The notes beneath the pieces were generated by a model. That model did no database searches. It had not been told where the DNA came from and worked only from the letters and a program-made list of their open reading frames with translations. Below, one piece after another: positions 16,820 through 26,088 of a stretch of 41,206 nt of DNA; the stretch's first letter is position 1; every line of letters starts with the position of its first letter. Source of the stretch: Chitinophagales bacterium (GTDB lineage: Bacteria; Bacteroidota; Bacteroidia; Chitinophagales; Chitinophagaceae); NCBI GenBank assembly GCA_015654595.1, contig JAATGQ010000043.1, positions 1 to 41,206 on the forward strand. Direction: 5' to 3'. The position numbers and the translations under genes are program-made.

Positions 16820-19240
16820 TCACTCAGTCCGTAAATTTTTTACCGGGTCTGTAAGAGCTGCTTTTATTGCCTGATAACTGATAGTTAACATCGACAATAA
16901 AATCGCGGCGGCTCCGGCAGCAAGGAATACCCCATAGGAAACCGTAATGCGATAGGCAAATTTTTGTAGCCATTGATCCATTCCCCACCAGGATAAGGGT
17001 ATAGCAATCGCTATAGCTACTACCACGAGCTTTAAGAAATCCTTAGACAAGAGGACGGCTATGCTCGATACACTGGCGCCCAGGACTTTTCTCACGCCGA
17101 TCTCTTTTATCCGCCTCTGTGCCGTAAAAATGGCCAGGCCCAACAATCACAAACAGGCAATAACAATGGAGAAGAATGCTGCTATCCCAAATAAATATTC
17201 AAATTTTGTTTCGTCCTGATATTGCAATTGAAAATCTTCGTCCATGAAACGATAATCCAACTCATACCCCTTATATGCAGTATTCCAGACGGCCTTCACT
17301 TCGGCCGTCAGTTTCTGAGGGGTAATATTGCCATATTTTATGGCAAGTAACGATGGATAATCAGATACACCTAACACTACCGGATTGATTTTTTCCTGTA
17401 GGCCGTGCTGATGATAATCTTTCAGCACACCAATCACTTGTCCGTCCTTCCCGGAGGTCGTGAGTTTTTTTCCAAGCGCATCTTCTGCATTTTTCCAACC
17501 AAATTGTCGTACTGCAGCTTCATTAACAATAAGGGAGGAAGCGGAATCCAATTGGCTCCCCGGCCTGAAGTCTCTTCCGGCTTTAAGTTGAAGGCCAAGC
17601 GTTTGAAGGTAAGCTTCGTCCACCGGTATATATTCGACGATAAGCTGGGCATCCTTCGGCTTACCTTCAGGCCACGCAAACTGGGAAGTCCAGCCACTGC
17701 GCCCCGGCACACCGCCATTAGCGCTAATCGACACAATGCCCGGCTTATTCAGCAAACTATTTTTAAAAAAGCCCATACTGCCTCCGATAACCTGGCCGGG
17801 TAACTTTCCTTGATCAACTAACAATACTTTGTCTTTATCGAAGCCTAAATTTTGGCTCTGCATAAAGCTCATTTGCTTCCAAATGATAATGGCGCCAATA
17901 ATGAAAGATATGGAGATAACAAATTGTGATATGACTAATCCCTTTCTTAAAAGCACACCTGACAAAGAGTTTGAAAATTTTCCCTTAAGCACGGCAATCG
18001 GTTTGAAGGATGATAATACGATTGCCGGGTAAAATCCTGCTAAAGGAATCAATACAACGAGTATGGCAATAATTAGCAGACAATTGATATAAGAGAAAAA
18101 ACTGGCCCAGGTATAGGTTTTTCCCGAAAGCTGATTAAATTCGGGAAGCAGCAAGGCGAGCAAGGCAACACTGATTACGACTGCTAATACACACAGCAGC
18201 CCGGCTTCCATCAAAAACTGGACTATCAGTTTTTTGCGGTCGCAGCCCAGCACTTTCCTGACACCGATCTCTTTGGCGCGCTCCACTGATTTAGAAGTGG
18301 TAAGATTAATGAAATTAAGGCAGGCTATTGCCAGTATAAATATACCTACAAGAAAAAACAAGCGGACGGTTTGAATGTTGCCCACGGTTCCCCGGCCAGT
18401 CGGCATGTGCGAATACAGGTAAATCCGGGTCAGTGGACGGAGGCTAAGCGAGGGCTTAAAGCCGGTTTGTTTTATTACTTCAGGTGCATGTTGTTCTACG
18501 AGATTTCTCACTTTTGCGCCAAGCGCGTCAACAGATACATTATTTTTCAGTTGAATAAAATTGTACATGTTCACATCGAACCATCCGGAAGCATATTTCT
18601 TTTTGGTCATATCCGGGAAGAGCGCGTCCATCGTACTCAATGATGCCACCATATCAAACTTCAGGTGGGAGGGCGTAGCCATCTTTTTGAAAACCCCGGT
18701 AATTTTATAGGAAACCGTATCATTCAGCATGAGTATTTTGCCGACGACATCTTGCTGATTACCAAAATATCTTTGCTTCATTTCTTCGCTGATCACAACG
18801 CTGAAGGGCTCCTTTAAGGAATTATTGCCGGTTCCTTCCACCAATTGATAGGAAAAGACCTTCAGAAACTCGTTGTCCGCGTATATCCCATCTTCGTAAA
18901 AATGAGTGCCATTAACATTAATAATGGGATGCCAGTTACGCAGGTAGGTGACGCGTTCAATCTCCGGATATTCAGCAGCCAATACTTTTCCTATTGGCCA
19001 GCCTACGCCCGGCAGTGAATTTACACTGCCGTCCTGCATCTGCAGGTTGGTTTCTACTCTGTAAATGCGCCCCGCATTGGCAAAGCCTTTATCATAACTC
19101 AACTCACCCGTTAACCAGATGCTTATAAAGATGAACAGGGTTATCCCGATGACCAGACTTCCCAAGTTGATAAGTGTAAAAACCTTATTTGCAACCGCTT
19201 TTCTCCAAGCAGCTTTTAAGTAGAGCCTAAACATAAGCAT
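16820..19240 (-). pseudogene. FtsX/MacB-type ABC transporter permease with an in-frame TGA
   Basis: Reading through one stop codon gives an 806-codon permease of the kind common in Bacteroidota: a MacB-type periplasmic domain and an FtsX domain, each twice, with about eight membrane helices. ERAKEIGVRKVLG ends the first FtsX unit, and RRIKEIGVRKVLGAS the second. The TGA at 17147-17149 replaces codon 698, in IACL-stop-LLGLAIF, where relatives have a glycine; GGA to TGA needs one base change. Everything after it, to the end of the last helix, stays intact and in frame. The last FtsX unit would be lost, so the product is probably dead unless the stop is read through or is an error. No ATP-binding partner gene is beside it. 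Confidence 0.85.
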
Positions 19241-19419
19241 GAAGTTTGGTACCCGTTAAGGTTCGATACGCAAAAAGAACATGCCAGTTTCATTATATGT
19301 ATGATTATCAATCCTTTATTAAGTAACAGTATCTAAAATGTTCGTTTTTGATACATGGTGATGTCCGTTATCGGACATATATCCTCCAACAACCTGTATA
19401 TTCTCGATGCAGGTTTCCA

Positions 19420-19833
19420 TCAATGTCCCGCGGAGGGTTGTCCGGGTGATGGTTGTACGGATGATGGTTGTCCGGATGATGGTTGTCCCGCAGCTGCCTG
19501 TCCGGGTGATGTCTGTCCCGGTGGCTGCGCAACATGATAGCTTGTGTCCCTGCGCGTCGTATCATCTGATTGATAGGCGGTTCCATTTTGTTGGGTCGAT
19601 ACGGCATGCATTCTCCTGTGTGCCAAGGTCGAAATTCCACTGACCAATAGCGGGCTAACTACTGCAATGAGCAAACAAAGAAGCAGCCAGTTCCGCTGGG
19701 GGAAACTAAGCCCCGGGTCTATATTTTCAACGGCCTGATGTTTGTTTCTCCTTCTTTTGCCCAGGACTATAAATGCGCCGGCAATGATCACGATAAAGAC
19801 CCATATAAAGAATACGACTACTTCTATAATCAT
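19420..19833 (-). CDS. Small membrane protein with a Gly-Gln-Pro-Ser repeat tail
   Basis: A 137-residue protein of unknown function. Two hydrophobic helices (about residues 3-24 and 48-66) flank a basic loop with KRRRNKHQ. The second half is hydrophilic and ends in six pentapeptide repeats (residues 106-135) of the type GQPSS, encoded by 15-bp tandem units. This predicts a double-spanning membrane protein with a disordered tail. I do not recognise a family. The start at 19833 directly precedes the first helix. It lies upstream of, and in line with, the interrupted permease, but with about 180 bp between them. Confidence 0.6.
   Translation of the reverse strand: MIIEVVVFFIWVFIVIIAGAFIVLGKRRRNKHQAVENIDPGLSFPQRNWLLLCLLIAVVSPLLVSGISTLAHRRMHAVSTQQNGTAYQSDDTTRRDTSYHVAQPPGQTSPGQAAAGQPSSGQPSSVQPSPGQPSAGH
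19429..19518 (-). repeat. 15-bp tandem repeats coding for a pentapeptide tail
   Basis: About six 15-bp units, most alike in 19444-19490 (plus-strand core TGATGGTTGTCCGGA), encode GQTSP, GQAAA, GQPSS, GQPSS, VQPSP and GQPSA. The units are in frame with the membrane protein gene, so gain or loss of units changes only tail length. Confidence 0.75.
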
Positions 19834-20211
19834 TTTATTGTATTTATATTGTTAACCAATAAAAGGAAGAAAGAAATACTCGTGCCAGCGTCTGACGGTC
19901 AATTTAATGCAACCAGCGACCCTGGTCTGAGATTTGCAAAAGGGCCGGGCATTTACATTTATTTAACATTCGCAAGAATATCTTTGCGTTGATCAATCAA
20001 CGTTAGGCATGCCGAGATTTTTACCCCCACTTTTTCTCCTGTCTGCTTTAAAAAATGATCCTACCTTTGACCCTATTGTTCATGCGTTGAATCTTCTATT
20101 CGGCATAGAATCTGTCACGATCCTGAAAGAGCTTTGCAATCGAACAGTGCACAGTTAGCCGAAAACTGGAAATGGACCGTCAATCGTATCGTGGACTTCA
20201 ATAAACTAAAC
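19834..20211. other. Intergenic region with -7 boxes and an inverted repeat
   Basis: This 378-bp space lies before the DUF1572-like gene. It contains TATCTTTG at 19979-19986 and TACCTTTG at 20062-20069, both perfect -7 boxes on the plus strand but without a clear TTTG at the right distance. An inverted repeat CGTTGA-tcaa-TCAACG (19987-20002) immediately follows the first box and could be a regulator site. No gene is evident. Confidence 0.35.
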
Positions 20212-20775
20212 ATGAATACCAACTATCTTGAAAGCGTCATCAAGCAGTTCGAATACTATCGACTTTTAGGGGAAAAGACCTTTGCCCAGGTAAGCGATGA
20301 GCAGCTTTTCTGGCAATACAATGAAGACAGCAACAGCATAGCGACGATCGTCAAACACCTGGCGGGCAATATGCTTTCCCGCTGGACGGATTTTCTGACG
20401 ACCGATGGCGAAAAGGAAGGACGTAACCGTGAAGCTGAATTTGAAAACGATCTGCAAACCCGTCAGGAAATGCTTGACCAATGGAACGCTGGCTGGGACT
20501 GTCTGCTGAATGCACTCCGCCCGTTAAAGGAAGAAGATCTGTCAAAAGTGATCTATATCCGAAACCAGGGGCATACGGTCCTGGAAGCCATCAATCGCCA
20601 GCTTGCGCACTATCCTTATCATGTCGGGCAGATAGTCTTTGCCGGCAAAATGCTCGCTAAAGGGGGCTGGCGATCGCTTTCCATACCGAGAGGAAAATCT
20701 CAATCATTTAACGATAAAAAATTCGCGCAGGAAAAACACCGGCAACATTTCACCGACGAGTTCTTGAAGAAATAG
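20212..20775 (+). CDS. DUF1572/DinB-superfamily protein
   Basis: A 187-residue four-helix protein of the DinB/DUF1572 type. Histidines at 49 (IVKHLAGN), 133 and 137 (HYPYHVGQI) fit the metal-binding triad of this fold. Family members are mostly uncharacterised; some act as thiol-dependent S-transferases or are induced by DNA damage. The ATG at 20212 is preferred over one at 20134 because the homologous-looking part begins with MNTNYLESVIKQFEYYR. It is a single gene, followed at once by the tandem-repeat region at 20817-20940. Confidence 0.8.
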   Translation: MNTNYLESVIKQFEYYRLLGEKTFAQVSDEQLFWQYNEDSNSIATIVKHLAGNMLSRWTDFLTTDGEKEGRNREAEFENDLQTRQEMLDQWNAGWDCLLNALRPLKEEDLSKVIYIRNQGHTVLEAINRQLAHYPYHVGQIVFAGKMLAKGGWRSLSIPRGKSQSFNDKKFAQEKHRQHFTDEFLKK

Positions 20776-20816
20776 CGGCTGCGCGGCCGCGGTGAAATCG
20801 CAACTGATTTCAGCAA

Positions 20817-20940
20817 AGCAGTAGTGGCATCCGTCGGCAAGGCAGTAGTGGCATCCTGTCGGCAAGGCCGTAGTGGGGCATTCCGTCGCCAAAGCGGTAG
20901 TGGCATCCGTCGGCAAGGCAGTAGTGGCATCCCGCCGGCG
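20817..20940. repeat. Intergenic 24-bp minisatellite, five units
   Basis: Five head-to-tail units of 24, 25, 27, 24 and 24 bp with the core GTAGTGGCATCCGTCGGCAA lie at 20817-20840, 20841-20865, 20866-20892, 20893-20916 and 20917-20940. The one- and three-base length changes break any single reading frame, which argues against a coding role, although short frames cross it. It fills most of the space between the DUF1572-like gene and the convergent M20 amidohydrolase gene. Confidence 0.85.
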
Positions 20941-21032
20941 AGGCAATTGCAACGCGTCCTCAGCGCTTTCCCGGCGAGCCCGACGTCGAGCGGTCGAAGT
21001 GCGTCCTATACCAAAGGGGCCGGAACATTCAT

Positions 21033-22190
21033 TCAACGAAGCAGTTCCAAAGCGCCCTCCGCGAGAAAGTTCGCCCCGTAGGGGATACAATCTTCATTAA
21101 AGGTCACCTTCGGGTGATGGAGGAAGTATGCATTATTCTCCTCCGTCTTTGCTCCCAGAAAATAAAACTGCCCCGGCATTGCGCGCGAGTAAAAGGAAAA
21201 GTCCTCCCCGACGAGGTAGGCAAGTCCTTCGGACAGCTTATCGCCAAAAACACGATCAAAGACAGGCGACAACTTTTCATGGAGTCCTTCGTGGTTTAAC
21301 AGGCTTGGATAATAAGCGCTGAACTCAAGCGTGATCGTACAGCCAAATTCCTGCTCGAGCGACTGCAGCAAAGCGTTCAGCCGGTGGACGATATCGTTAT
21401 AATCCGCCATGCGGTTCGCCCTCAGGGAACCCTGCAATAAGGTCTGCGACGGGATAACATTAAAACTTGGGGGCGCCTCGGTGCTGACATAGGTGATAGC
21501 CAGTACAGCTATAGGAGGATCGGGCTGAGCGCCGACCAGCGCATGCGCCGCGGTGATCAGACGGGCGGCGATGACGACAGGATCGATGACCTGCCGCATA
21601 AACCCGGGATGGCCGCCTTTTCCATTGATGCGGATCGAGAAATTACCGACGTTGGCAAGCGCCTCTCCCTTCCGGTAAGAAAGGGTACCGACAGGCTGCA
21701 AGGGATGAACATGCAGACCCAGTATCGCATCCACACCTGCCAGCTTACCACTCTCCATGATCAGTTGACCACCGGATTTGCCAGGCTCGGGACTACGCAT
21801 CGGCCCTTCTTCTGCGGGTTGAAAAACAAATCTGACGGTCCCTTGGAACTCGGCATCCTTCAGCAGATGCGCGGCGCCAAGCAGCATTGTCGTATGAATA
21901 TCGTGGCCGCAGGCATGCATGACTCCTGGCGTCAGAGACGGGAAGGAAACCCCCGAATCTTCATTCACCGGCAGGGCATCCATATCGGCGCGAAGGGCAA
22001 CAGTCGCGCCCTCTCCTTTTTTCAACGTTCCAATCACCCCGGTAAGCGCGGTCCGCTCGGTCGGAATACCCAGCCCAGCCAACTGCGATTCGACATATTC
22101 GGCTGTCCTGAACTCACAAAAACTCAACTCTGGATTTTGGTGCAAATGACGGCGAACGGCTATAAGCTTATCATATAATTGTACCTCCAT
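21033..22190 (-). CDS. M20-family metal-dependent amidohydrolase
   Basis: A 385-residue member of the M20D group (N-acyl-amino-acid amidohydrolases, hippurate hydrolase and IAA-amino-acid hydrolase type), which cleaves an acyl or amide group from an amino acid. Motifs: RRHLHQNPELSF near the N-terminus, ALRADMDALP, HACGHDIHT (metal ligands C94 and H96), FQPAEEG (E127/E128), GLHVHP, and the lid-type dimerisation domain around INGKGGHPGF. No signal peptide is seen, so it is cytoplasmic. It stands alone; the substrate is not predictable. Confidence 0.9.
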   Translation of the reverse strand: MEVQLYDKLIAVRRHLHQNPELSFCEFRTAEYVESQLAGLGIPTERTALTGVIGTLKKGEGATVALRADMDALPVNEDSGVSFPSLTPGVMHACGHDIHTTMLLGAAHLLKDAEFQGTVRFVFQPAEEGPMRSPEPGKSGGQLIMESGKLAGVDAILGLHVHPLQPVGTLSYRKGEALANVGNFSIRINGKGGHPGFMRQVIDPVVIAARLITAAHALVGAQPDPPIAVLAITYVSTEAPPSFNVIPSQTLLQGSLRANRMADYNDIVHRLNALLQSLEQEFGCTITLEFSAYYPSLLNHEGLHEKLSPVFDRVFGDKLSEGLAYLVGEDFSFYSRAMPGQFYFLGAKTEENNAYFLHHPKVTFNEDCIPYGANFLAEGALELLR

Positions 22191-22308
22191 ACTACGATAC
22201 CACTGCGTTTATTGGCGGCGAGGCCAATTTACGAACAAATAAGCGCTACGCCCCTTTTATTCCAATCCATCGCGGGTTAAAAGGGGTATTTTTCTTTACC
22301 TTTACTCA

Positions 22309-23307
22309 ATGAGCTTCTTTTTCCCCGCCTCTTATTCAACCTTGTCGACAGAAGCTCTGTCCGAACTGCTAAAGGGAAAATATGGCCTGAAAAGCGCGCA
22401 ATGCCAGTTCCTCGTTCGCGGTGTTGGCGATACTTACCTGGTCCGGTCAGCCGAAGAAAAGTTTATCCTGCGGGTGTACCGTTCTTCTCATCGAAACCTG
22501 CCCCAGATCGATACGGAGATCAAGCTGCTGTTGGCGGCAAAAGAAGCCGCAGTCCCGGTCTCCTATCCTATTGCCGACCTTGCCGGCGGGATGATCCAGA
22601 CGCTGAACGCTATCGAAGGCCCCCGACATGCTGTATTCTTTTCTTACGCACGGGGAAAAGCAGTGAAACACCTCAATGACCAACAGTTAAAAGAACTGGG
22701 CTACCAGATGGCTCGGTATCACCAAGTCGCATCAACGACCGAGGCAGGACACGCCCGCTGGTCCTTCACCGTCGAAACAACCCTGTTCCAGCCCCTGGAA
22801 AGATTAAAACCTTACTTTGAGGAAAATGAGGAAGACTATGCCTGGCTGCAGCAGACAGCCCAAGCTGTTGCCCGGAAACTGACAACCATGGATACCGCAG
22901 CTTTCTCAACAGGCTATTGCCACTTTGACCTTCTCCCAAAGAACTTTCACTTTGAAGGAGACGCCATCACGCTTTTCGATTTTGACTTTATGGGCTATGG
23001 CTGGCTGATCTATGATCTGGCCGGCTTCTGGCAATATCTCCAGCTTGAGGTTTATACAAAGCGAATGCAATATGAGCAAGCGCTCCATTCCTATATTCGA
23101 CTTATCGATTCCTATACCCGGCAAAGGCCGCTCAGCCAAAAGGAATTGGAAACGATCCCCTATCTCAGCCTCGGCTTCTGGCTCTTTTACATGGGCTTTC
23201 ACACGACCCACGACAGTTTTACCGCCAATCTTCAACCGGGGAATTTAAAAGCCTATACCGGCTTCCTCCGCAACCTGGCTGAAGAGTATTTCAGGTTAGG
23301 CGGCTGA
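22309..23307 (+). CDS. APH-family phosphotransferase (homoserine-kinase-like)
   Basis: A 332-residue kinase of the aminoglycoside phosphotransferase/choline kinase/homoserine kinase II fold. The catalytic loop HFDLLPKN gives D207 and N212, and the metal-binding segment LFDFDF gives D224/D226. An N-lobe lysine-containing or equivalent nucleotide-binding strand (KFILRVY) precedes them. The family phosphorylates small alcohols such as choline, homoserine, methylthioribose and antibiotics; which one applies is not evident. TACCTTTA at 22297-22304 just before the ATG is a near-match to a -7 box, suggesting a very short leader. The stop is one base from the end of the convergent AraC gene. Confidence 0.8.
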   Translation: MSFFFPASYSTLSTEALSELLKGKYGLKSAQCQFLVRGVGDTYLVRSAEEKFILRVYRSSHRNLPQIDTEIKLLLAAKEAAVPVSYPIADLAGGMIQTLNAIEGPRHAVFFSYARGKAVKHLNDQQLKELGYQMARYHQVASTTEAGHARWSFTVETTLFQPLERLKPYFEENEEDYAWLQQTAQAVARKLTTMDTAAFSTGYCHFDLLPKNFHFEGDAITLFDFDFMGYGWLIYDLAGFWQYLQLEVYTKRMQYEQALHSYIRLIDSYTRQRPLSQKELETIPYLSLGFWLFYMGFHTTHDSFTANLQPGNLKAYTGFLRNLAEEYFRLGG

Positions 23308-23308
23308 G

Positions 23309-24211
23309 CTACTCCTGCTTCCGGAAGGACCGCGGGGACTCGCCCGTCCTTGCTTTAAAGAGCTTGGAGAAATGCGAAGGATGTTCAAAGCCCAGCTCAT
23401 AAGCGATGGCGCTTACCGGCTTGTCGGTACTCCACAACAGGTGCTTGGCCCTGTCGATCAATTGCAAATGGATATGCTCCAGCGTCGTCTTGCCGGTATA
23501 CTTCAACAAAAGATCCGAAAGATAACCCGAAGAATAGCCAAGGGCCGACGCAAAATACTGCACGTCAGGGAGACCCTCTTCCACCAGCGAATCGGCGCCG
23601 AAGTACTCCCGAAGCAGATGCTCGAACTGCTGCACCGTATCCCGGCCTACCTTTGCCCTCGTCATAAACTGCCGGTCATAGAACCGGTCGCAATAACTCA
23701 GTATCAGCTGGAGATTATCCACGATCAGGCCCTGCGTATGCCGGTCAATGTTCTGCGCATACTCCCTTTCTATCTTTATCAGACAGTCCTGCAATGTCTT
23801 ATCCTCGTCTTCGGATAGATGCAGCGCTTCGTTGACGTCGTAGTGAAAAAAAGAATAAGACTGGATCTTCCGGCCCAGCTCGCTCCGGTTCAAGAGATCA
23901 GGATGAAAAAATAAACCCCACCCCTCAACATTCCGTATCCCAGGATTGGAAGAAATGACCTGCCCCGGACTGGTAAACATCAGCGTCCCCTCCTCAAAGT
24001 CATAGTGCGACCGGCCGTATTTTAGAATGCCTTCAAAACGCTTGCAGATGATACTGTAAAAACCCGTCCTGAAAAAGATCTCTCCCTCTGGTCTGTCGGG
24101 ATGAGCATCCGCCAGATCAATTACCGTAATCAGCGGATGCTTCGGCTTGCCGTACCGATAGTAATCGTGCAAGGCCCCAATGGTGTTCATATCGATGTAA
24201 GCAGATGACAT
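23309..24211 (-). CDS. AraC-family transcriptional regulator
   Basis: A 300-residue regulator. An N-terminal cupin-like sensing domain (FEEGTLMFTSPGQVI) is followed by the double helix-turn-helix of the AraC/XylS family at about residues 195-298: YFASALGYSSGYLSDLLLKYTGKT, then ISAIAYELGFEHPSHFSKLFKARTG-type elements ending in SPRSFRK. It lies 12 bp behind the short-chain dehydrogenase gene in the same direction, a common Bacteroidota pairing in which the regulator probably controls the enzyme gene. The effector is unknown. No transcription terminator fits between it and the convergent kinase gene. Confidence 0.9.
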   Translation of the reverse strand: MSSAYIDMNTIGALHDYYRYGKPKHPLITVIDLADAHPDRPEGEIFFRTGFYSIICKRFEGILKYGRSHYDFEEGTLMFTSPGQVISSNPGIRNVEGWGLFFHPDLLNRSELGRKIQSYSFFHYDVNEALHLSEDEDKTLQDCLIKIEREYAQNIDRHTQGLIVDNLQLILSYCDRFYDRQFMTRAKVGRDTVQQFEHLLREYFGADSLVEEGLPDVQYFASALGYSSGYLSDLLLKYTGKTTLEHIHLQLIDRAKHLLWSTDKPVSAIAYELGFEHPSHFSKLFKARTGESPRSFRKQE

Positions 24212-24223
24212 CGGAAGACAAAG

Positions 24224-25027
24224 TTAGCGATAAATGCGGTCATACATTTTCTGAAGGTATTCCGCCTCGGAAGCCTGAAACTTCTGATCGATAAAGAACT
24301 GTGCATCCTCGCCCGCCACATACCGGATACGTTTTTCCCCATCGGTAGCAGCGCCATAGATGATCGCCGCAACGTCTTGTACGGTTGCCTTCTTTGTCCC
24401 TTCGGTCATTTTTGCGTGCTGCTGCATAAACACCGAGGTCAGCTTCTCGTAGTCGGGGATCTCATTTCGGATGATATCGGCATTGCTCCTGAAATTGGTG
24501 GCTATAGAACCCGGTTCAACCACTTTTACCGCGATATTCAAATGCGCCAGCTCATGCGCCAATGCCTCGGAGAACCCTTCGACCGCAAATTTGCTGCTGT
24601 TATAGATCGTAGCGATAGGCAGCGCCGCCAGTCCGCCATAAGAAGATATGTTTACGATCACTCCTTCTCCGTTGGCCCTTAAATAGGGAAGAACCTCCCG
24701 GGTAACATTCATCAGCCCAAATACATTGACGGCATATTGCTTCCGAACCTGTTCTTCGGTCGACGACTCGAAAATACCGATGACAGCATAGCCCGCGTTG
24801 TTCACCAATACGTCGATCCGGCCAAAGGCATCGATCCCTGCCTTTACCGCATTTTTTATGGAGGACGCCTCTTCGACGTCCATGGGCAGCACGAGCAGCT
24901 GCCCGGAAGAGGTAAGAACTGGTTTACGCATCGTCGCAATCACGTTCCAGCCTTTTTCCAGAAAAAGATCTGCTGCCGCCTTGCCGATACCGGAGGAAGC
25001 CCCGGTAATCAATACTGTTTTTGCCAT
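24224..25027 (-). CDS. Short-chain dehydrogenase/reductase (SDR)
   Basis: A 267-residue classical SDR, an NAD(P)-dependent oxidoreductase. The cofactor motif TGASSGIG is at residues 8-15, NNAG at 76-79, the catalytic serine is at about 129 (VNISS), and YxxxK at 142-146 (YNSSK). An R34 in ATMRKP after strand 2 suggests NADP preference. The frame opens at 25060, but the ATG at 25027 starts the Rossmann fold directly. It is transcribed with the downstream AraC gene. The substrate is not predictable. Confidence 0.9.
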   Translation of the reverse strand: MAKTVLITGASSGIGKAAADLFLEKGWNVIATMRKPVLTSSGQLLVLPMDVEEASSIKNAVKAGIDAFGRIDVLVNNAGYAVIGIFESSTEEQVRKQYAVNVFGLMNVTREVLPYLRANGEGVIVNISSYGGLAALPIATIYNSSKFAVEGFSEALAHELAHLNIAVKVVEPGSIATNFRSNADIIRNEIPDYEKLTSVFMQQHAKMTEGTKKATVQDVAAIIYGAATDGEKRIRYVAGEDAQFFIDQKFQASEAEYLQKMYDRIYR

Positions 25028-25102
25028 TGTTGTTGTTTTTACAACACAAAGGTCACCCAAGCGGCCTGCGCCGATTTATACCTTTTGGGGATTTCTATGC
25101 TT

Positions 25103-25933
25103 TTATCCCCGAAAGTTGTGCAAGGGATCGGGCGTGTTTTCGGGCATCAGCATCTTCAGCCGGAACATAGAACCAAAATGGTCTTCTTCTTTTATAAAGA
25201 CATGCCCCTTCTTGCTGATCCAGTACGTCTCGGTATAGTGGGTCTCCTTTACCTGTCCCTCACTAACCAGTTTCCAGCAGTCCGTCTGTGCGCCATCCAG
25301 CATTGGCAGCACTTCGCTGCCGACGACTTTACAGGCAACATACATTGGCGGCTGGAGCCCCGCGTCATAAAAATTGAACACAAAAGACCTTCCCTCCGCC
25401 AGTGGAAGCATTTCAAAGGTCTCCATATCCAATTCCCAATTGAAGCCAGGCCGTTCCAGCGACAGGGAAAAATCCTTTGCCATATTACCCGCAGCGGTGT
25501 CATCGCCGGTAACGGCTTTGTCACTCCAGCGATAGGCATAAGTCTTCCCGTTCTTAACCGCCTTATAATATAAAGGAGAAAAATCTTCGGCCCGGTTGAT
25601 GGAAAGGCTTTCCCGATAAAATGCAGAGTCCTGGCCGAGCCAGTGCTGGCTGATCCGAAAACAGGATTCGCCATTTACTTCGCTCTTTTCGATCTGGCGC
25701 AGCCAGTACCAATAGGTCATCGTTCGTTTCTGCGAAGAGTCATGCATATAGATCATATACTGATGCAGACCCGGCCGAAGCCAGGCCGTCGACAACCGGA
25801 CCTTTCCGGAACCGGGGGCGCCGGCAAAACCTACCGTATCGACCGGCTGCCCAAAAGCTCTGCTGGAACCAGCTACCAATGCCAGCAGCATGAGCAGCAA
25901 AATGAGATCGTTAAAAGTTGTTGTTTGTTTCAT
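25103..25933 (-). CDS. Secreted protein of unknown function (DUF3108-like)
   Basis: A 276-residue protein with a clear signal peptide (hydrophobic residues 10-22, cleavage near SRAFGQ). The mature part is rich in beta strands and aromatic residues, with segments such as RTMTYWYWLRQIEKSEVNGE and CWKLVSEGQV that recall the DUF3108/LolA-like antiparallel sheet fold. I cannot assign it with confidence. It stands alone, upstream of and in line with the SDR gene (75 bp apart), and divergent from the LytS-type kinase gene. Confidence 0.6.
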   Translation of the reverse strand: MKQTTTFNDLILLLMLLALVAGSSRAFGQPVDTVGFAGAPGSGKVRLSTAWLRPGLHQYMIYMHDSSQKRTMTYWYWLRQIEKSEVNGESCFRISQHWLGQDSAFYRESLSINRAEDFSPLYYKAVKNGKTYAYRWSDKAVTGDDTAAGNMAKDFSLSLERPGFNWELDMETFEMLPLAEGRSFVFNFYDAGLQPPMYVACKVVGSEVLPMLDGAQTDCWKLVSEGQVKETHYTETYWISKKGHVFIKEEDHFGSMFRLKMLMPENTPDPLHNFRG

Positions 25934-26088
25934 ACCCTAAAAGTGATCAACAGAACCCGCATTCACAACCCCATTCAATAGCATACAGGGGAATTTAAAC
26001 CAGGTCAACGATTGAAGAAAATGCCCCATTCATTGAAGGACCGGCGGACGGGCAGCCCGATATAACAAATCCATCGTATTTTTAAGGG

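Noticed and set aside
17147..17149. TGA recoded as glycine or selenocysteine
   Set aside because: TGA ends several intact genes in the window, and no selenocysteine insertion hairpin was recognised. Mutation or error is simpler.
19355..19537. Plus-strand frame with a cysteine-rich repeat peptide (CPGDGC-type)
   Set aside because: It is the antisense reading of the 15-bp repeats in the membrane protein gene. The regular cysteines follow from the repeat unit, and there is no export signal or start site to support it.
20817..20940. CRISPR array
   Set aside because: The units touch head to tail with no variable spacers, and no cas genes are near.
20704..21090. Minus-strand frame of 128 residues with TALPTDATT repeats
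   Set aside because: It is made by the minisatellite, whose unit lengths (24, 25, 27) do not keep one frame, and it overlaps two real genes.
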